A stretch of 44,750 nucleotides of DNA from Actinomadura rupiterrae (GTDB lineage: Bacteria; Actinomycetota; Actinomycetes; Streptosporangiales; Streptosporangiaceae). This document shows positions 15,819-24,441 of the stretch, one piece after another. Under the pieces are notes generated by a model. It was not told the origin of the DNA. It did not search any database and saw only the letters and a program-made list of their open reading frames with translations. Both the position numbers and the translations under genes were made by a program. The stretch is from the NCBI RefSeq assembly GCF_024172125.1, contig NZ_JAMZEA010000022.1:1-44750 (forward strand), given 5' to 3'. Each line of letters starts with the position of its first letter. Positions within the stretch are counted from its first letter, which is position 1.

Positions 15819-17273
15819 TCAGAACTCGAACGATTCGTGGTGGACGCGGCGCCCCGGGACGCCCGCCCCGCGCAAGGCCCGGTGAGCCGCGTCCGCCATG
15901 CCGGGCGGGCCGCACAGGTACACGTCCCGCTCGGCGACGTCGGGTACCACGGCGCGCAGGGCCTCGGGGGTCAGGGGCAGCGAGTACTCGGACGGGTCGT
16001 CCACGAAGCACAGCACCCGGCGGCGAGCGGCGGAGGAGGAGGCGGCGAGAGCGTCCAGTTCGCCGCGCAGCGCCAAGTCCTGCGGACGGCGTGCCAGGTA
16101 GATCAGCGTGACGTCGCCGGCCATCGTCTCGAAGAGCGTCCGCAGGGGTGTGATGCCGACGCCGCCCGCGAGGAGCAGGACGCCCCGCCGCGAGCGGCGG
16201 GCCTCGGTGAGCGCGCCGTACGGGCCCTCCGCCCAGATCCGCGTGCCGGGACGGAGGCGTGCCAGCGCCCGGCTGTGGTCCCCGGACGCCTTCACGGTGA
16301 TCCGCAGCAGGCCGTCCCGCGCCGGGGCCGAGAGCGAGTACGGGTTCGCCGCCCACCACATGCCCGGCACGAGGAACCGCCATCGGAAGAACTGGCCGGG
16401 CGCGGCGCGGAGACCGTCCAGCCGGCGGCCGGTGACGTACACCGAGACGACGCCCGGCGACTCGAAGCGGACCTCGGCCACCCGCATCCGATGCCGCAGG
16501 TTCCGCGCGACCGGGACGACGAAGCGGAACCAGGCCAGGACCAGCGAGACGCCGATGAACAGCGCGTACCAGAACGCCTTCGCCAGCGGCTGCCCGACGA
16601 ACTGCGCGCCGTTCGCGACCTGGTGGGAGAACACCAGGAAGATCGCCAGATAGGTGCCCAGGTGGATCAGGTGCCACGTCTCGTACCGGAGCCTGCGGCG
16701 CGCGGCCCGCATCGAGGCGATCCCCACCGCGAACAGCAGCAGCGTGCCGAGCGTGCCCTTCAGCATCTCCGGATAGTGGAACACCAGCGTCCCCGTCTGG
16801 TGGATCACGTCCGACCTGGACGTCAGCGCGTACCCCCAGATGACCAGCAGGACGTGCGCGACCGCGAGGCACACCGTGTACCGGCCGCCCGCCGCGTGCC
16901 AGCGCGCGAGCCGGTCCGTCCCGACGCCCCCCTCCAGCGCCGGGACGCGGGCCATCAGCGCGAGCATCACCGCGCATCCGTAGGCCGCCAGCAGGCCGGT
17001 GATCCGGGCGGCGTCCGTCAGCCATCCGGCCGCGCCCACCACCGAGGACGTCCCGTGCCACCACAGCGCCAGCACCGCGAGTCCGCCCGCGTAGACCAGC
17101 CCCAGCGCCCACCACTCGGGCCGCCCTCCGCGCTGCCGCGGCCCTCCGCGCTGCCGCGGCCCTCCGCGCTGCCGCGGCCCTCCGCGCCGGCGCGGCCCGG
17201 CGTGCGGGTGCGGGACGGCGGCGGGGTTGCGCTGGGCGCCTGGCGCGTTGTGTTCGGGACGGACTGCTGTCAA
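15819..17273 (-). CDS. Ferric-reductase-like transmembrane flavocytochrome (FAD/NAD(P)-binding)
   Basis: A 484-residue membrane oxidoreductase. An Arg/Gly/Pro/Gln-rich N-terminus (about 28-50, from an 18-bp tandem repeat) precedes six hydrophobic segments (about 55-265). Paired histidines suited to haem b lie in ARWHAAGGRYTVCLAVAH and YETWHLIHLGTYLAIFLVFSH. The cytosolic half is a ferredoxin-reductase-type module, with FAD-binding NPYSLSAPA, NAD(P)-binding LLLAGGVGITPLRTL and YLCGPPGM near the end. It would pass electrons from NAD(P)H through FAD and haem to the FMN-binding protein encoded just downstream. The TTG start at 17273 is supported by GGAGG 5 bp upstream. First gene of the operon with the FMN-binding protein and ApbE. 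Confidence 0.9.
   Translation of the reverse strand: MTAVRPEHNAPGAQRNPAAVPHPHAGPRRRGGPRQRGGPRQRGGPRQRGGRPEWWALGLVYAGGLAVLALWWHGTSSVVGAAGWLTDAARITGLLAAYGCAVMLALMARVPALEGGVGTDRLARWHAAGGRYTVCLAVAHVLLVIWGYALTSRSDVIHQTGTLVFHYPEMLKGTLGTLLLFAVGIASMRAARRRLRYETWHLIHLGTYLAIFLVFSHQVANGAQFVGQPLAKAFWYALFIGVSLVLAWFRFVVPVARNLRHRMRVAEVRFESPGVVSVYVTGRRLDGLRAAPGQFFRWRFLVPGMWWAANPYSLSAPARDGLLRITVKASGDHSRALARLRPGTRIWAEGPYGALTEARRSRRGVLLLAGGVGITPLRTLFETMAGDVTLIYLARRPQDLALRGELDALAASSSAARRRVLCFVDDPSEYSLPLTPEALRAVVPDVAERDVYLCGPPGMADAAHRALRGAGVPGRRVHHESFEF
17125..17196. repeat. 18-bp coding tandem repeat (Arg/Gly/Pro/Gln)
   Basis: Three perfect copies of CCTCCGCGCTGCCGCGGC (17125, 17143, 17161) and one variant (17179) lie in the N-terminal coding region of the flavocytochrome. 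They encode repeats of the type GGPRQR on the minus strand. Confidence 0.88.
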
Positions 17274-17317
17274 CGGGGCCTCCTCTCGATCGGCGCCCCG
17301 TCACAGTGCCAGCCGAA

Positions 17318-17396
17318 CCTCTGAGAACCCTCTGACCTCGCGCCGCCCTCGCGCCGCCCTCGCGTGTTCTGAGCGGATTCAGAGGGAACGCAGAGG
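17318..17396. promoter_or_regulatory. Divergent direct-repeat boxes, probable OmpR-type regulator sites
   Basis: The divergent promoter between the flavocytochrome operon and the response-regulator gene holds two pairs of boxes. On the plus strand CCTCTGA occurs at 17318-17324 and 17329-17335. On the minus strand the same word is read from 17379-17385, and a one-mismatch copy from 17390-17396. Both pairs have an 11-bp period, about one helical turn, as expected for tandem OmpR-family binding. The adjacent response regulator is the natural candidate; this link is inferred. Confidence 0.5.
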
Positions 17397-17419
17397 AACG
17401 CGGGTGAGACTGGGGGATC

Positions 17420-18148
17420 ATGGACGATGTTCAGGGGCTGAGGCATGCGGACGGCTCGGCGGTCCGGGTGCTGGTGGTGGACGACGAGCCGGACCTCACC
17501 GACGTCCTGGGGCGGGTGCTGGCCCAGGAGGGCTGGGAGGTGCGGACGGCCGGGGACGGCGCGGGGGCGGTCGCGGCCGCCCGCGAGTTCCGTCCGGACG
17601 CGGTGGTGCTGGACATCATGCTCCCCGACGTCGACGGGCTGAGCGTTCTGCGGGAGCTGCGGGCCGCCGCGCCGGAGGTGTGCGTGCTGTTCCTCACCGC
17701 GCGCGACGCCGTCGAGGACCGCGTGGCCGGGATCACGGCGGGCGGGGACGACTACGTGACCAAGCCGTTCAGCCTGGAGGAGGTGCTCGCGCGGCTGCGC
17801 GGGCTGCTCCGCCGGGCCGGGCTGACCCGCCGCGCCGCCGCGTCCGCGCTGCTCACCGTCGGCGGCCTCAGCATGGACGAGGACGCCCGCGAGGTCACCC
17901 GCGACGGCGACCCGGTGGAGCTGACCCCGACCGAGTTCCAGCTGCTTCGGTTCCTGATGCGCAACCCGCGCCGGGTGCTGAGCAAGGAGCAGATCCTCGA
18001 CCGGGTGTGGAGCTACGACTTCGGCGGGCGCGCCCACGTCGTCGAGCTGTACGTGAGCTACCTGCGCAAGAAGATCGACGCCGGCCGGGCGCCGATGATC
18101 CACACCGTCCGCGGGGTCGGCTACGTCCTCAAACCGGAGCCCCGGTGA
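17420..18148 (+). CDS. OmpR-family response regulator
   Basis: A 242-residue response regulator. The receiver domain (about 16-130) has the acidic pocket VVDDEPD, the phosphoacceptor Asp65 in VVLDIMLPD and the Lys in DDYVTKPFS. The C-terminal winged-helix domain (about 145-240) carries LTPTEFQLLRFLMRNPRRVLS and the wing VHTVRGVGYVLK-type ending (here IHTVRGVGYVLKPE). It is translationally coupled to the histidine kinase (GTGA overlap) and divergent from the flavocytochrome operon. It may regulate that operon through the direct repeats between them. Confidence 0.93.
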   Translation: MDDVQGLRHADGSAVRVLVVDDEPDLTDVLGRVLAQEGWEVRTAGDGAGAVAAAREFRPDAVVLDIMLPDVDGLSVLRELRAAAPEVCVLFLTARDAVEDRVAGITAGGDDYVTKPFSLEEVLARLRGLLRRAGLTRRAAASALLTVGGLSMDEDAREVTRDGDPVELTPTEFQLLRFLMRNPRRVLSKEQILDRVWSYDFGGRAHVVELYVSYLRKKIDAGRAPMIHTVRGVGYVLKPEPR

Positions 18149-19629
18149 CCCCACCCCGATCCGCGACCGGCAAGAGCGGGCATGCACTGAGCGGGGTGTT
18201 CCCGCGGACGTTGCGGAGCCGGCTCACGCTCGGGCTGGTCGCGTTGCTGGCGTTCTGCTGCCTTGCGGTGGGGATCGCGACGGTCGCCGCGTTGCACGGG
18301 TTCCTGGTCGGACGGGTCGACCAGCAGATCGCCGACCTCGGCCCGCATCTCGCGGTCGGGCTGGAGCATGAGCGGCGCCCGGACGCCGACAACCGCACGC
18401 CCGACACGCGCGGCGTCCCGCCCCGGTCGTACGCGGCGCGGCTGGTCGGAGGGCGGGTGACCGATACCGGGGTCGTCCGGAACAGGGTGGTGGTCAGGGT
18501 TCCTCACTCCGCCGCCGACGACCGCGCGCTCGCGCGGCTGCCCGCTGACCGGCGGCCGCATACCCTCCGGTTGTCGGCGCTGGGCGGCTACCGGGTCGCG
18601 GCCTACCGCGGCGACGACGGGGACGTGCTGGTCACCGGGCTTCCGCTGCGGTCGGTGGAGGAGACGACGCGGCGCCTGGAGCTGGTCGAGGCCGCGGTGT
18701 TCGGCGCGGTGCTCGTGCTCGCCGCGGTCGCCGCGGCCGGATGGGTGCGGCTGACGCTGCGGCCGCTCCGGCGCGTCGCCGCGACGGCGTCGCGGGTCGC
18801 CGAGCTGCCGCTGGCGAGCGGTGCGGTGGCGCTGCCCGAACGGGTCCCGGACGCCGATCCGCGCACCGAGGTCGGACGGGTCGGAGCGGCGTTCAACCGG
18901 ATGCTCGGCCACGTCGCGGACGCCCTGGCCCGCAGGCATGCCAGCGAGGAGCGGCTGCGCAGCTTCGCCGCCGACGCCAGCCACGAGCTGCGCACCCCCG
19001 TCGCCACGATCCGCGGCCACGCCGAGCTGGCGCTGCGCCGCCCGGACGGCGTCCCGGACGACGTGCCGGACGACGTGCGGCACGCGCTCGGACGCATCCA
19101 GGCCGAGTCGGTCCGGATGGGCGACCTGGTGGAGGATCTGCTGCTCCTCGCCCGCCTGGACACCGGCCGTCCGCTGGCCGACGAGCCGGTGGACCTGACC
19201 CGGATGGTGCTGGACGCGGTCGCCGACGCCCGCGCGGCGGGCCCGGACCACCGCTGGACGATGGAGCTGCCCGAGGAGCCGGTCGTGGTGCGCGGCGACG
19301 AGCACCGGCTGCACCAGATGCTCGCGAACCTGCTGGCCAACGCCCGCACGCACACGCCGTCCGGGACGCGGGTGGACGTCCGCCTCGAACGGTCCGCCGA
19401 GTCCGCCGTGCTGGAGGTCGAGGACGACGGGCCGGGCGTGCCCGCCGAGCTGCGGGACGAGGTGTTCGACCGGTTCGTCCGGGCGGACCGGGGCCGCTCC
19501 CGCGCGTCCGGCGGCACGGGCCTGGGCCTGGCGATCGTCAGCGGCGTGGCCGCCGCGCACGGCGGCCGCGCCGAACTCCTCTCGTCCTCCAGCGGGACCG
19601 TCTTCCGCGTCACCCTCCCGGCCGGCTGA
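18145..19629 (+). CDS. Sensor histidine kinase (HAMP, HisKA, HATPase)
   Basis: A 494-residue membrane sensor kinase starting at the GTG that overlaps the response-regulator stop. Two transmembrane segments (about 30-50, LTLGLVALLAFCCLAVGIAT, and about 180-200) flank an extracellular sensor of about 130 residues. A HAMP linker follows, then the phosphoacceptor His in DASHELRTPVATIRGHAEL. The ATPase N-box is NLLANARTHTPSG, with later DDGPGVP and GGTGLGLAIV glycine boxes. The extracellular part has no recognisable ligand fold. Its 3' end overlaps the convergent Lnt-like gene by 20 bp. Confidence 0.92.
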   Translation: MTPPRSATGKSGHALSGVFPRTLRSRLTLGLVALLAFCCLAVGIATVAALHGFLVGRVDQQIADLGPHLAVGLEHERRPDADNRTPDTRGVPPRSYAARLVGGRVTDTGVVRNRVVVRVPHSAADDRALARLPADRRPHTLRLSALGGYRVAAYRGDDGDVLVTGLPLRSVEETTRRLELVEAAVFGAVLVLAAVAAAGWVRLTLRPLRRVAATASRVAELPLASGAVALPERVPDADPRTEVGRVGAAFNRMLGHVADALARRHASEERLRSFAADASHELRTPVATIRGHAELALRRPDGVPDDVPDDVRHALGRIQAESVRMGDLVEDLLLLARLDTGRPLADEPVDLTRMVLDAVADARAAGPDHRWTMELPEEPVVVRGDEHRLHQMLANLLANARTHTPSGTRVDVRLERSAESAVLEVEDDGPGVPAELRDEVFDRFVRADRGRSRASGGTGLGLAIVSGVAAAHGGRAELLSSSSGTVFRVTLPAG

Positions 19630-21160
19630 CCTCCGCCGCCCCGGATTCCGACCTTCTCGCGCCCAGGCCGCCAGTGCCCGAGGACGGGACGGGTACGACG
19701 TCCCCGGGGCGCCGACGCATCAGGGCGTAGCCGGTCAGGACGGCCAGCGCGGCAACGCAGAGCCAGGCGAACGTGTCACCGATGACGTCGTAGACGGTCG
19801 TCCCGCCGCGGGTCGGGACGTAGGCGACGGTCGTCTCCTCGCCCGCGGCGAAGGTGTCGGTGGTCGCGAGGACGCGGCCCTGGCGGTCGAACGCGCTGGT
19901 CAGGCCCTGGCCGTCCTGGCGGAACAGGGCGTAGCCGCCCTCGATCGCGCGCAGCGACGCCTTGCGGGTGTGCGCGTCGCCGTACTCGCGCCAGTCGTGC
20001 GAAGGGACGAGGACGATGTCGGCGCGGATCCGCATCATCGCGGGGAAGTCGGCGTCGTAGCAGATGACGTTGGCGAGCCGCCCGTACGGCGTGGACACGA
20101 CCGGGACGCGGCCGTCGCCGGGCTTGAACGTCTCGGAGCCGGGGATCGGGTGGGCCTTCTGGTAGGTCCAGAGGACCGTGCCCTTCGGGTCGATGAGCAG
20201 CGTCTCGTCCTTGCCGAAGGCCGGGCCGGTCGTGCTGTAGACGTTGACGCCGATCTCCAGGTAGACGCCGTCGCGGCGGGCCTCGGCGCGGGCGGCGTCG
20301 ATGGCCGCCTGCTCGTCCGCCTCCTGCGCGGACACGGCGTTCTCCGGCCAGATGACGATCTTCGCGCCGGCCGCGGCCTCCCGGTGGGTGCTCGCGAGCA
20401 GGTCGTCCTGGACGGCGCGCATCGCGGGCCGGACGGTCGAGGCGGGCGCGGCGGCGATGCCCCGCCGCCCGTCCGGGAAGTGGCCGAGGACGGCGCGCTG
20501 CGCCTCGCGCAGTTCCGGACGCGGACCGACGCCCGCGATCCGCACGGTGTGCTGCGCGGACGAGAAGAACGCCAGCCGCACGCCCCCGAGCCCGACGACG
20601 GCCAGCATGACGCCCGCGACCACCGCGACCGGACGCACCGCGCGACGCGCCGTCCAGGCGAGGTTCGCGGCGGAGGCGGCCAGCGCGATCAGGAACCCGA
20701 TGCCGTACGAGCCGGTCACGGCGGTGATCTGGAGCAGCGGCAGCTCGCCGTACTGGGTGACCGCGAGGACGCCGAACGCCGTCCCGAACGGCGTGACCAG
20801 TGTCAGCAGGAACTCCGACGCGGCGACGCCCGCCGGGAAGACCAGCAGGCCGGCCCAGCCGGGCAGCCCGCGCACCAGCCACCGGTCCAGCAGGTACGGG
20901 ACGGTCCGGAGCGCGCCGATCGCGACCGTCCCGGCGATGACGACCGGGCCGCCGCCGAGCGCGGACTCCCAGGTCCAGAACAGGGCGGCCGCGACGTTGG
21001 CGGCCCAGATCCCGGCGACGGCCGACCAGGCGCGGCCGGTCCGGGAGAAGCGGAGGAGCAGGACGGGGAAGATCCAGGCCGCGAGGGCGACGTCCCATCG
21101 GCCGCCGACCGCGAGCAGCATCAGCGCGGTCCCGCTGACCAGGAGGAGGGTTCTCTTCAT
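19610..21160 (-). CDS. Apolipoprotein N-acyltransferase-like membrane nitrilase
   Basis: A 516-residue protein with an Lnt-like architecture. Several N-terminal transmembrane helices (about 1-200) are followed by a carbon-nitrogen hydrolase domain (about 205-480) and a final helix (about 480-500). The nitrilase triad is present: Glu273 (VIWPENAVS), Lys335 (YQKAHPIPGSE) and Cys367 (NVICYDADFP). Lnt N-acylates the N-terminal Cys of lipoproteins from phospholipid. The usual actinobacterial Lnt is often fused or paired with Ppm1, which is not seen here. This may be a paralogue with a different acyl acceptor. Start ATG at 21160; no strong ribosome-binding site competes. Confidence 0.85.
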   Translation of the reverse strand: MKRTLLLVSGTALMLLAVGGRWDVALAAWIFPVLLLRFSRTGRAWSAVAGIWAANVAAALFWTWESALGGGPVVIAGTVAIGALRTVPYLLDRWLVRGLPGWAGLLVFPAGVAASEFLLTLVTPFGTAFGVLAVTQYGELPLLQITAVTGSYGIGFLIALAASAANLAWTARRAVRPVAVVAGVMLAVVGLGGVRLAFFSSAQHTVRIAGVGPRPELREAQRAVLGHFPDGRRGIAAAPASTVRPAMRAVQDDLLASTHREAAAGAKIVIWPENAVSAQEADEQAAIDAARAEARRDGVYLEIGVNVYSTTGPAFGKDETLLIDPKGTVLWTYQKAHPIPGSETFKPGDGRVPVVSTPYGRLANVICYDADFPAMMRIRADIVLVPSHDWREYGDAHTRKASLRAIEGGYALFRQDGQGLTSAFDRQGRVLATTDTFAAGEETTVAYVPTRGGTTVYDVIGDTFAWLCVAALAVLTGYALMRRRPGDVVPVPSSGTGGLGARRSESGAAEVSRPGG

Positions 21161-21292
21161 GGGTAAAACGCTAGGTAGGCGCCCCTCACGGCGCGTCCTC
21201 CCGGCTGACGAACTCGGCGACTCCCCGCGCAACCTTCGATGCGCCGCACGGACGATCCGGACCCGCCCCGGAGCTGAATAGCATGAGCGGCC

Positions 21293-22561
21293 ATGAGCAC
21301 CGACGCCCACCGCAGCGCTCGGATCCGCCTCGCCGCCCTCCGCAGCGCCCGGCTCCGCTTGCCCGCTCTTCCTGGCCGCTTTGCCGGGATTCGCGGTGTG
21401 CGGGCGCGTTTCGCCGGGCGGCCGAGGTTGACCGACGTCGCGCTCGGCGGCGGGCTCAGCCTGTTCGACGCCGTCACCCTGTCCACCAGGCATCCGGCGC
21501 CGAGCGCGCTCGGCGTGCTGCTGTGGGCGGGGCAGACCGTGCCGCTGCTGTGGCGGCGGCGGTGGCCGCGGAGCGTCCTCGTGGTGATGACCGCGCTGTT
21601 CGTGCTGTTCGAGGCGCTGGACGCGGTGCCCGGCAAGACGCCCGGCCCGTACTTCCTGATCTTCGGCGTGTACGCGGTCGCGCGGTACCGTCCGGCCGGC
21701 GAGGCGCTCGCCGCGACCGGTGCGGCGGCGGTCGCGGCGATGGCGGGCGAGGTGGCCGCCGGGCACGCCACGGTCCCGCGCCTCGACTCCCTCAACCCCG
21801 ACACGGCCACCGCGTTCGTCGCCTACTTCGTCGTGGCGTTCCTGCTGGGCTACGGGCGGCGGCGCATCGACGCCGACGCCCGCCGGATGCGCGAGCTGAA
21901 CGAGCGGCTGCGCGCCGAGCGCGAGACCAACGCCCGGCAGGCGGTCATCGCCGAGCGGGCGCGGATCGCGGGCGAGCTGCACGACGTCGTCGCGCACCAC
22001 GTCAGCGCGATCGCCGTCCAGGCGCGCTCGACCGAGGACGTCCTCGCGGACGATCCGGAACTCGCCCTGCGCGGCGTCTCGCGCATCGCCGGAACCGCCG
22101 ACACCGCGCTCGTCGAGATGCGCCGCATCCTCGGCCTGCTCGCGGTCGCCGGGCAGGGCGAGGGCGCCGAGCCGTCGCTCGCGCATCTCGACCGGCTCGT
22201 CCAGGCCGCCGAGGCCGCGGGGTGCCGCGTCACCGCGAGCGCCGACCCCGCGGCGCAGGCGCTTCCCGCCGCCGCGCAGGCCTCGGCGTACCGGGTCGTG
22301 CGCGAGGCGATCACGAACGTCCTGAAGCACGCGGGCCGGGTCGAGGTCCGGCTGGACGTGCGGTGCAACGCGTCCGAGCTGCGCATCGAGGTCGAGAACG
22401 GACCGCCCGGCGACGACCACCGGCCGGTGCCGGGCTCGGGGCACGGACTGGTCGGCATGCGCGAGCGCGTCGCCGCGTTCGGCGGAACCCTGGACACCGG
22501 CCCCGCGCCGGACGGAGGCTGGCGCGTCGCCGCCGCATTCCCCTTGGAGGAAGGCCGATGA
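21293..22561 (+). CDS. NarL-type sensor histidine kinase (HisKA_3)
   Basis: A 422-residue kinase with about four to five hydrophobic segments in residues 45-190 and no obvious extracellular sensor domain, so it probably senses membrane state. The HisKA_3 dimerisation helix ERARIAGELHDVVAHHVSAI carries the phosphoacceptor His. The HATPase domain has REAITNVLKHAG and GSGHGLVGMRERV. The N-terminal 40 residues are Arg-rich and may be over-extended. It is coupled by an ATGA overlap to its response regulator. Confidence 0.92.
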   Translation: MSTDAHRSARIRLAALRSARLRLPALPGRFAGIRGVRARFAGRPRLTDVALGGGLSLFDAVTLSTRHPAPSALGVLLWAGQTVPLLWRRRWPRSVLVVMTALFVLFEALDAVPGKTPGPYFLIFGVYAVARYRPAGEALAATGAAAVAAMAGEVAAGHATVPRLDSLNPDTATAFVAYFVVAFLLGYGRRRIDADARRMRELNERLRAERETNARQAVIAERARIAGELHDVVAHHVSAIAVQARSTEDVLADDPELALRGVSRIAGTADTALVEMRRILGLLAVAGQGEGAEPSLAHLDRLVQAAEAAGCRVTASADPAAQALPAAAQASAYRVVREAITNVLKHAGRVEVRLDVRCNASELRIEVENGPPGDDHRPVPGSGHGLVGMRERVAAFGGTLDTGPAPDGGWRVAAAFPLEEGR

Positions 22562-23280
22562 CCACGCCGAGGAGGTCCGAAGACTCCGCGGGTGCGGCGA
22601 CGCCGATCCGGGTGCTGCTCGTGGACGACCAGGACATGGTGCGCGCCGCGCTCCGCGCCGTCCTCGACCGGCGCGAGGATCTCACGGTGGTCGGCGAGGC
22701 GTCCGATGGCGCGAGCGCGGTCGAGGCAGCCGCGCGGCTGCGCCCCGACGTGGTTGTCATGGACGTCCGCATGCCCGGTATGGACGGAGTCGAGGCCACC
22801 CGCCGCATCCTGGACGGCTGGCCCGACGAGGGTGCCGCGCCGCCGCGCGTACTCGTCCTCACCACCTTCGACCTGGACGAGTACGTGCATTCCGCGCTGC
22901 GGGCCGGGGCGTCGGGGTTCCTGCTCAAGAACAGCCCGGCCGAGGAGTTCGCGCGGGCCGTCCGGGTCGTCGCGGCGGGCGAGGCGATGCTCGCGCCGAG
23001 CGTGACGCAGCGCCTGATCGGCATGTTCACCGCGCTGCCGTCCGGGGCGGTCGCCGACCGTCCGGCGGTGCGCGGCCCGCTCGACGTGCTGACCGAGCGC
23101 GAGCTGGACGTCCTGCTCCTGGTCGCGCGCGGCCGCTCCAACCAGCAGATCGCCGCCGAACTCGACCTGAGCCAGGCGAACGTGAAGAGCCGGGTGAACC
23201 GCATCCTCGTCCGCCTCGGCCTCCAGAACCGCGTCCAGGCCGCGATCCTCGCCCACGAGGCCGGCCTGCTCACCCGCTGA
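22558..23280 (+). CDS. NarL/FixJ-family response regulator
   Basis: A 240-residue regulator. The receiver has VLLVDDQDMVRAALRAVL, the phosphoacceptor in VVVMDVRMPGMDG, and the Thr and Lys in LVLTTFD and GFLLKNSP. The C-terminal LuxR-type helix-turn-helix is LTERELDVLLLVARGRSNQQ followed by IAAELDLSQANVKSRVNRIL. The start overlaps the kinase stop (ATGA) and is preceded by GGAGGAAGG. No target operon is adjacent. Confidence 0.93.
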   Translation: MTTPRRSEDSAGAATPIRVLLVDDQDMVRAALRAVLDRREDLTVVGEASDGASAVEAAARLRPDVVVMDVRMPGMDGVEATRRILDGWPDEGAAPPRVLVLTTFDLDEYVHSALRAGASGFLLKNSPAEEFARAVRVVAAGEAMLAPSVTQRLIGMFTALPSGAVADRPAVRGPLDVLTERELDVLLLVARGRSNQQIAAELDLSQANVKSRVNRILVRLGLQNRVQAAILAHEAGLLTR

Positions 23281-23431
23281 GCACCACCCCGGCCCAGTAG
23301 CCCCCGGCCGGATGGACTCCTGAACGCTGCCGCCTTGGTGGAACGGGCTGGCCGGACCAGGTCAGGCGGACTTCCCTGGAGGCCCGCTCGGGCGCACTCT
23401 CAAGCGACCGAGCAAGCAGGGAGGCCCTCCC

Positions 23432-24127
23432 ATGAACTTTCCACCGCCGATGCCGCCGCCCGCTCCTCCCGCCGCGCCGCCCGCGCGTCCCCTCCTGGTG
23501 GAGGGGACGCCGGACCCGACGCCCTCGCGGGCGCTGTGGATCGTGAAGTGGCTGCTGCTGATCCCGCACTACATCGTGCTGTTCGTCCTCTGGGTCGCGG
23601 TGGTGCCGGTGTCGGTGATCGCGTTCTTCGCGATCCTGGTCAACGGGCGCTACCCGCGCGGGCTGTTCGACTTCACGGTCGGCGTGCTGCGCTGGAACTG
23701 GCGGGTGACCTACTACGGCTACGGCGTCCTCGCGACCGACCGGTACCCGCCGTTCACCCTGGGCGAGGCTCCGGACTATCCAGCCCGCCTCCGCGTCGCC
23801 TATCCGGAGCACCTCTCGCGCGGGCTGGTGCTGGTGAAGTGGTGGTTGCTGGCGATCCCGCACTACCTGGTTTTGGCGGCGTTCAGCGGTGCCGGTGTGT
23901 ACTCGGCGCACGCGAGCAGCGGGTGGCGGTCGCCCGGCCTGATGGGCGCCGTCGTGCTGATCGTGGTGTTCGCGCTGCTGTTCACGGGGCGCTACCCGCG
24001 CGGCCTGTTCCACCTGCTGATGGGGCTGAACCGGTGGAGCCTGCGAGTGTCGGCGTATGTGCTGCTGCTCACCGACGTCTACCCGCCCTTCCGCCTTGAC
24101 CAGGGGCCGATGGAACCGGAGCTGTAA
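23432..24127 (+). CDS. DUF4389 membrane protein
   Basis: A 231-residue protein with a proline-rich N-terminus (about 1-20) and two tandem DUF4389 units. Each unit pairs hydrophobic helices (LWIVKWLLLIPHYIVLFVL; LVLVKWWLLAIPHYLVLAA) with the block RYPRGLFDFTVGVLRW...YPPF, the second reading RYPRGLFHLLMGLNRW...YPPF. The duplication suggests an internal repeat. Function is unknown. The ribosome-binding site is GGGAGG. The gene is convergent with the lasso B1 gene, separated by 6 bp, and is probably not part of that cluster. Confidence 0.87.
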   Translation: MNFPPPMPPPAPPAAPPARPLLVEGTPDPTPSRALWIVKWLLLIPHYIVLFVLWVAVVPVSVIAFFAILVNGRYPRGLFDFTVGVLRWNWRVTYYGYGVLATDRYPPFTLGEAPDYPARLRVAYPEHLSRGLVLVKWWLLAIPHYLVLAAFSGAGVYSAHASSGWRSPGLMGAVVLIVVFALLFTGRYPRGLFHLLMGLNRWSLRVSAYVLLLTDVYPPFRLDQGPMEPEL

Positions 24128-24133
24128 GGCGCG

Positions 24134-24415
24134 TCAGCTCACCTCCAGAAGGCCGACTGTCGTGAGGCGGGTGATGATGTCGCGGACGTCCGAATCGGCG
24201 CGGGCGGCGGCCTCGGGGTGGGCGGTGCCGAGGGCGCGGGCTGTGTCGGTGCGGGACGCGCCGTCCAGGAGCGTCCTCAAGATGAGGTGGGCGGTGCCGT
24301 TGAGCTGCCAGTACTCGCCGGTGCGCCCGTCGAGCAGGACGGCGGCCGGACGGTCGCCGTCCTCCGGGCCGGGGACGGAGACGAGGGAGATGTGATCGGG
24401 GAGTCGGACGGTCAT
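24134..24415 (-). CDS. Lasso peptide RRE chaperone B1 (PqqD-like)
   Basis: A 93-residue PqqD-like protein, the RiPP recognition element that binds the lasso leader and presents it to the B2 peptidase. The fold shows beta strands (ISLVSVPG, AAVLLDGRTGEYWQLNGTA) followed by helices (HLILRTLLDGASRTDTARAL; DVRDIITRLTTVGLLEV). The LDGRTGEYWQLN segment is characteristic of actinobacterial lasso B1 proteins. The start is supported by GAGGAG 6 bp upstream. It is the last gene of the operon, three genes after B2. In most lasso clusters B1 lies next to B2, so this order is unusual. Confidence 0.88.
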   Translation of the reverse strand: MTVRLPDHISLVSVPGPEDGDRPAAVLLDGRTGEYWQLNGTAHLILRTLLDGASRTDTARALGTAHPEAAARADSDVRDIITRLTTVGLLEVS

Positions 24416-24441
24416 GCGTGCTCCTCGGGGGTTGGAGACGG

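Noticed and set aside
23432..24127. DUF4389 gene as part of the lasso cluster
   Set aside because: It is on the opposite strand, convergent, and has no known link to lasso biosynthesis.
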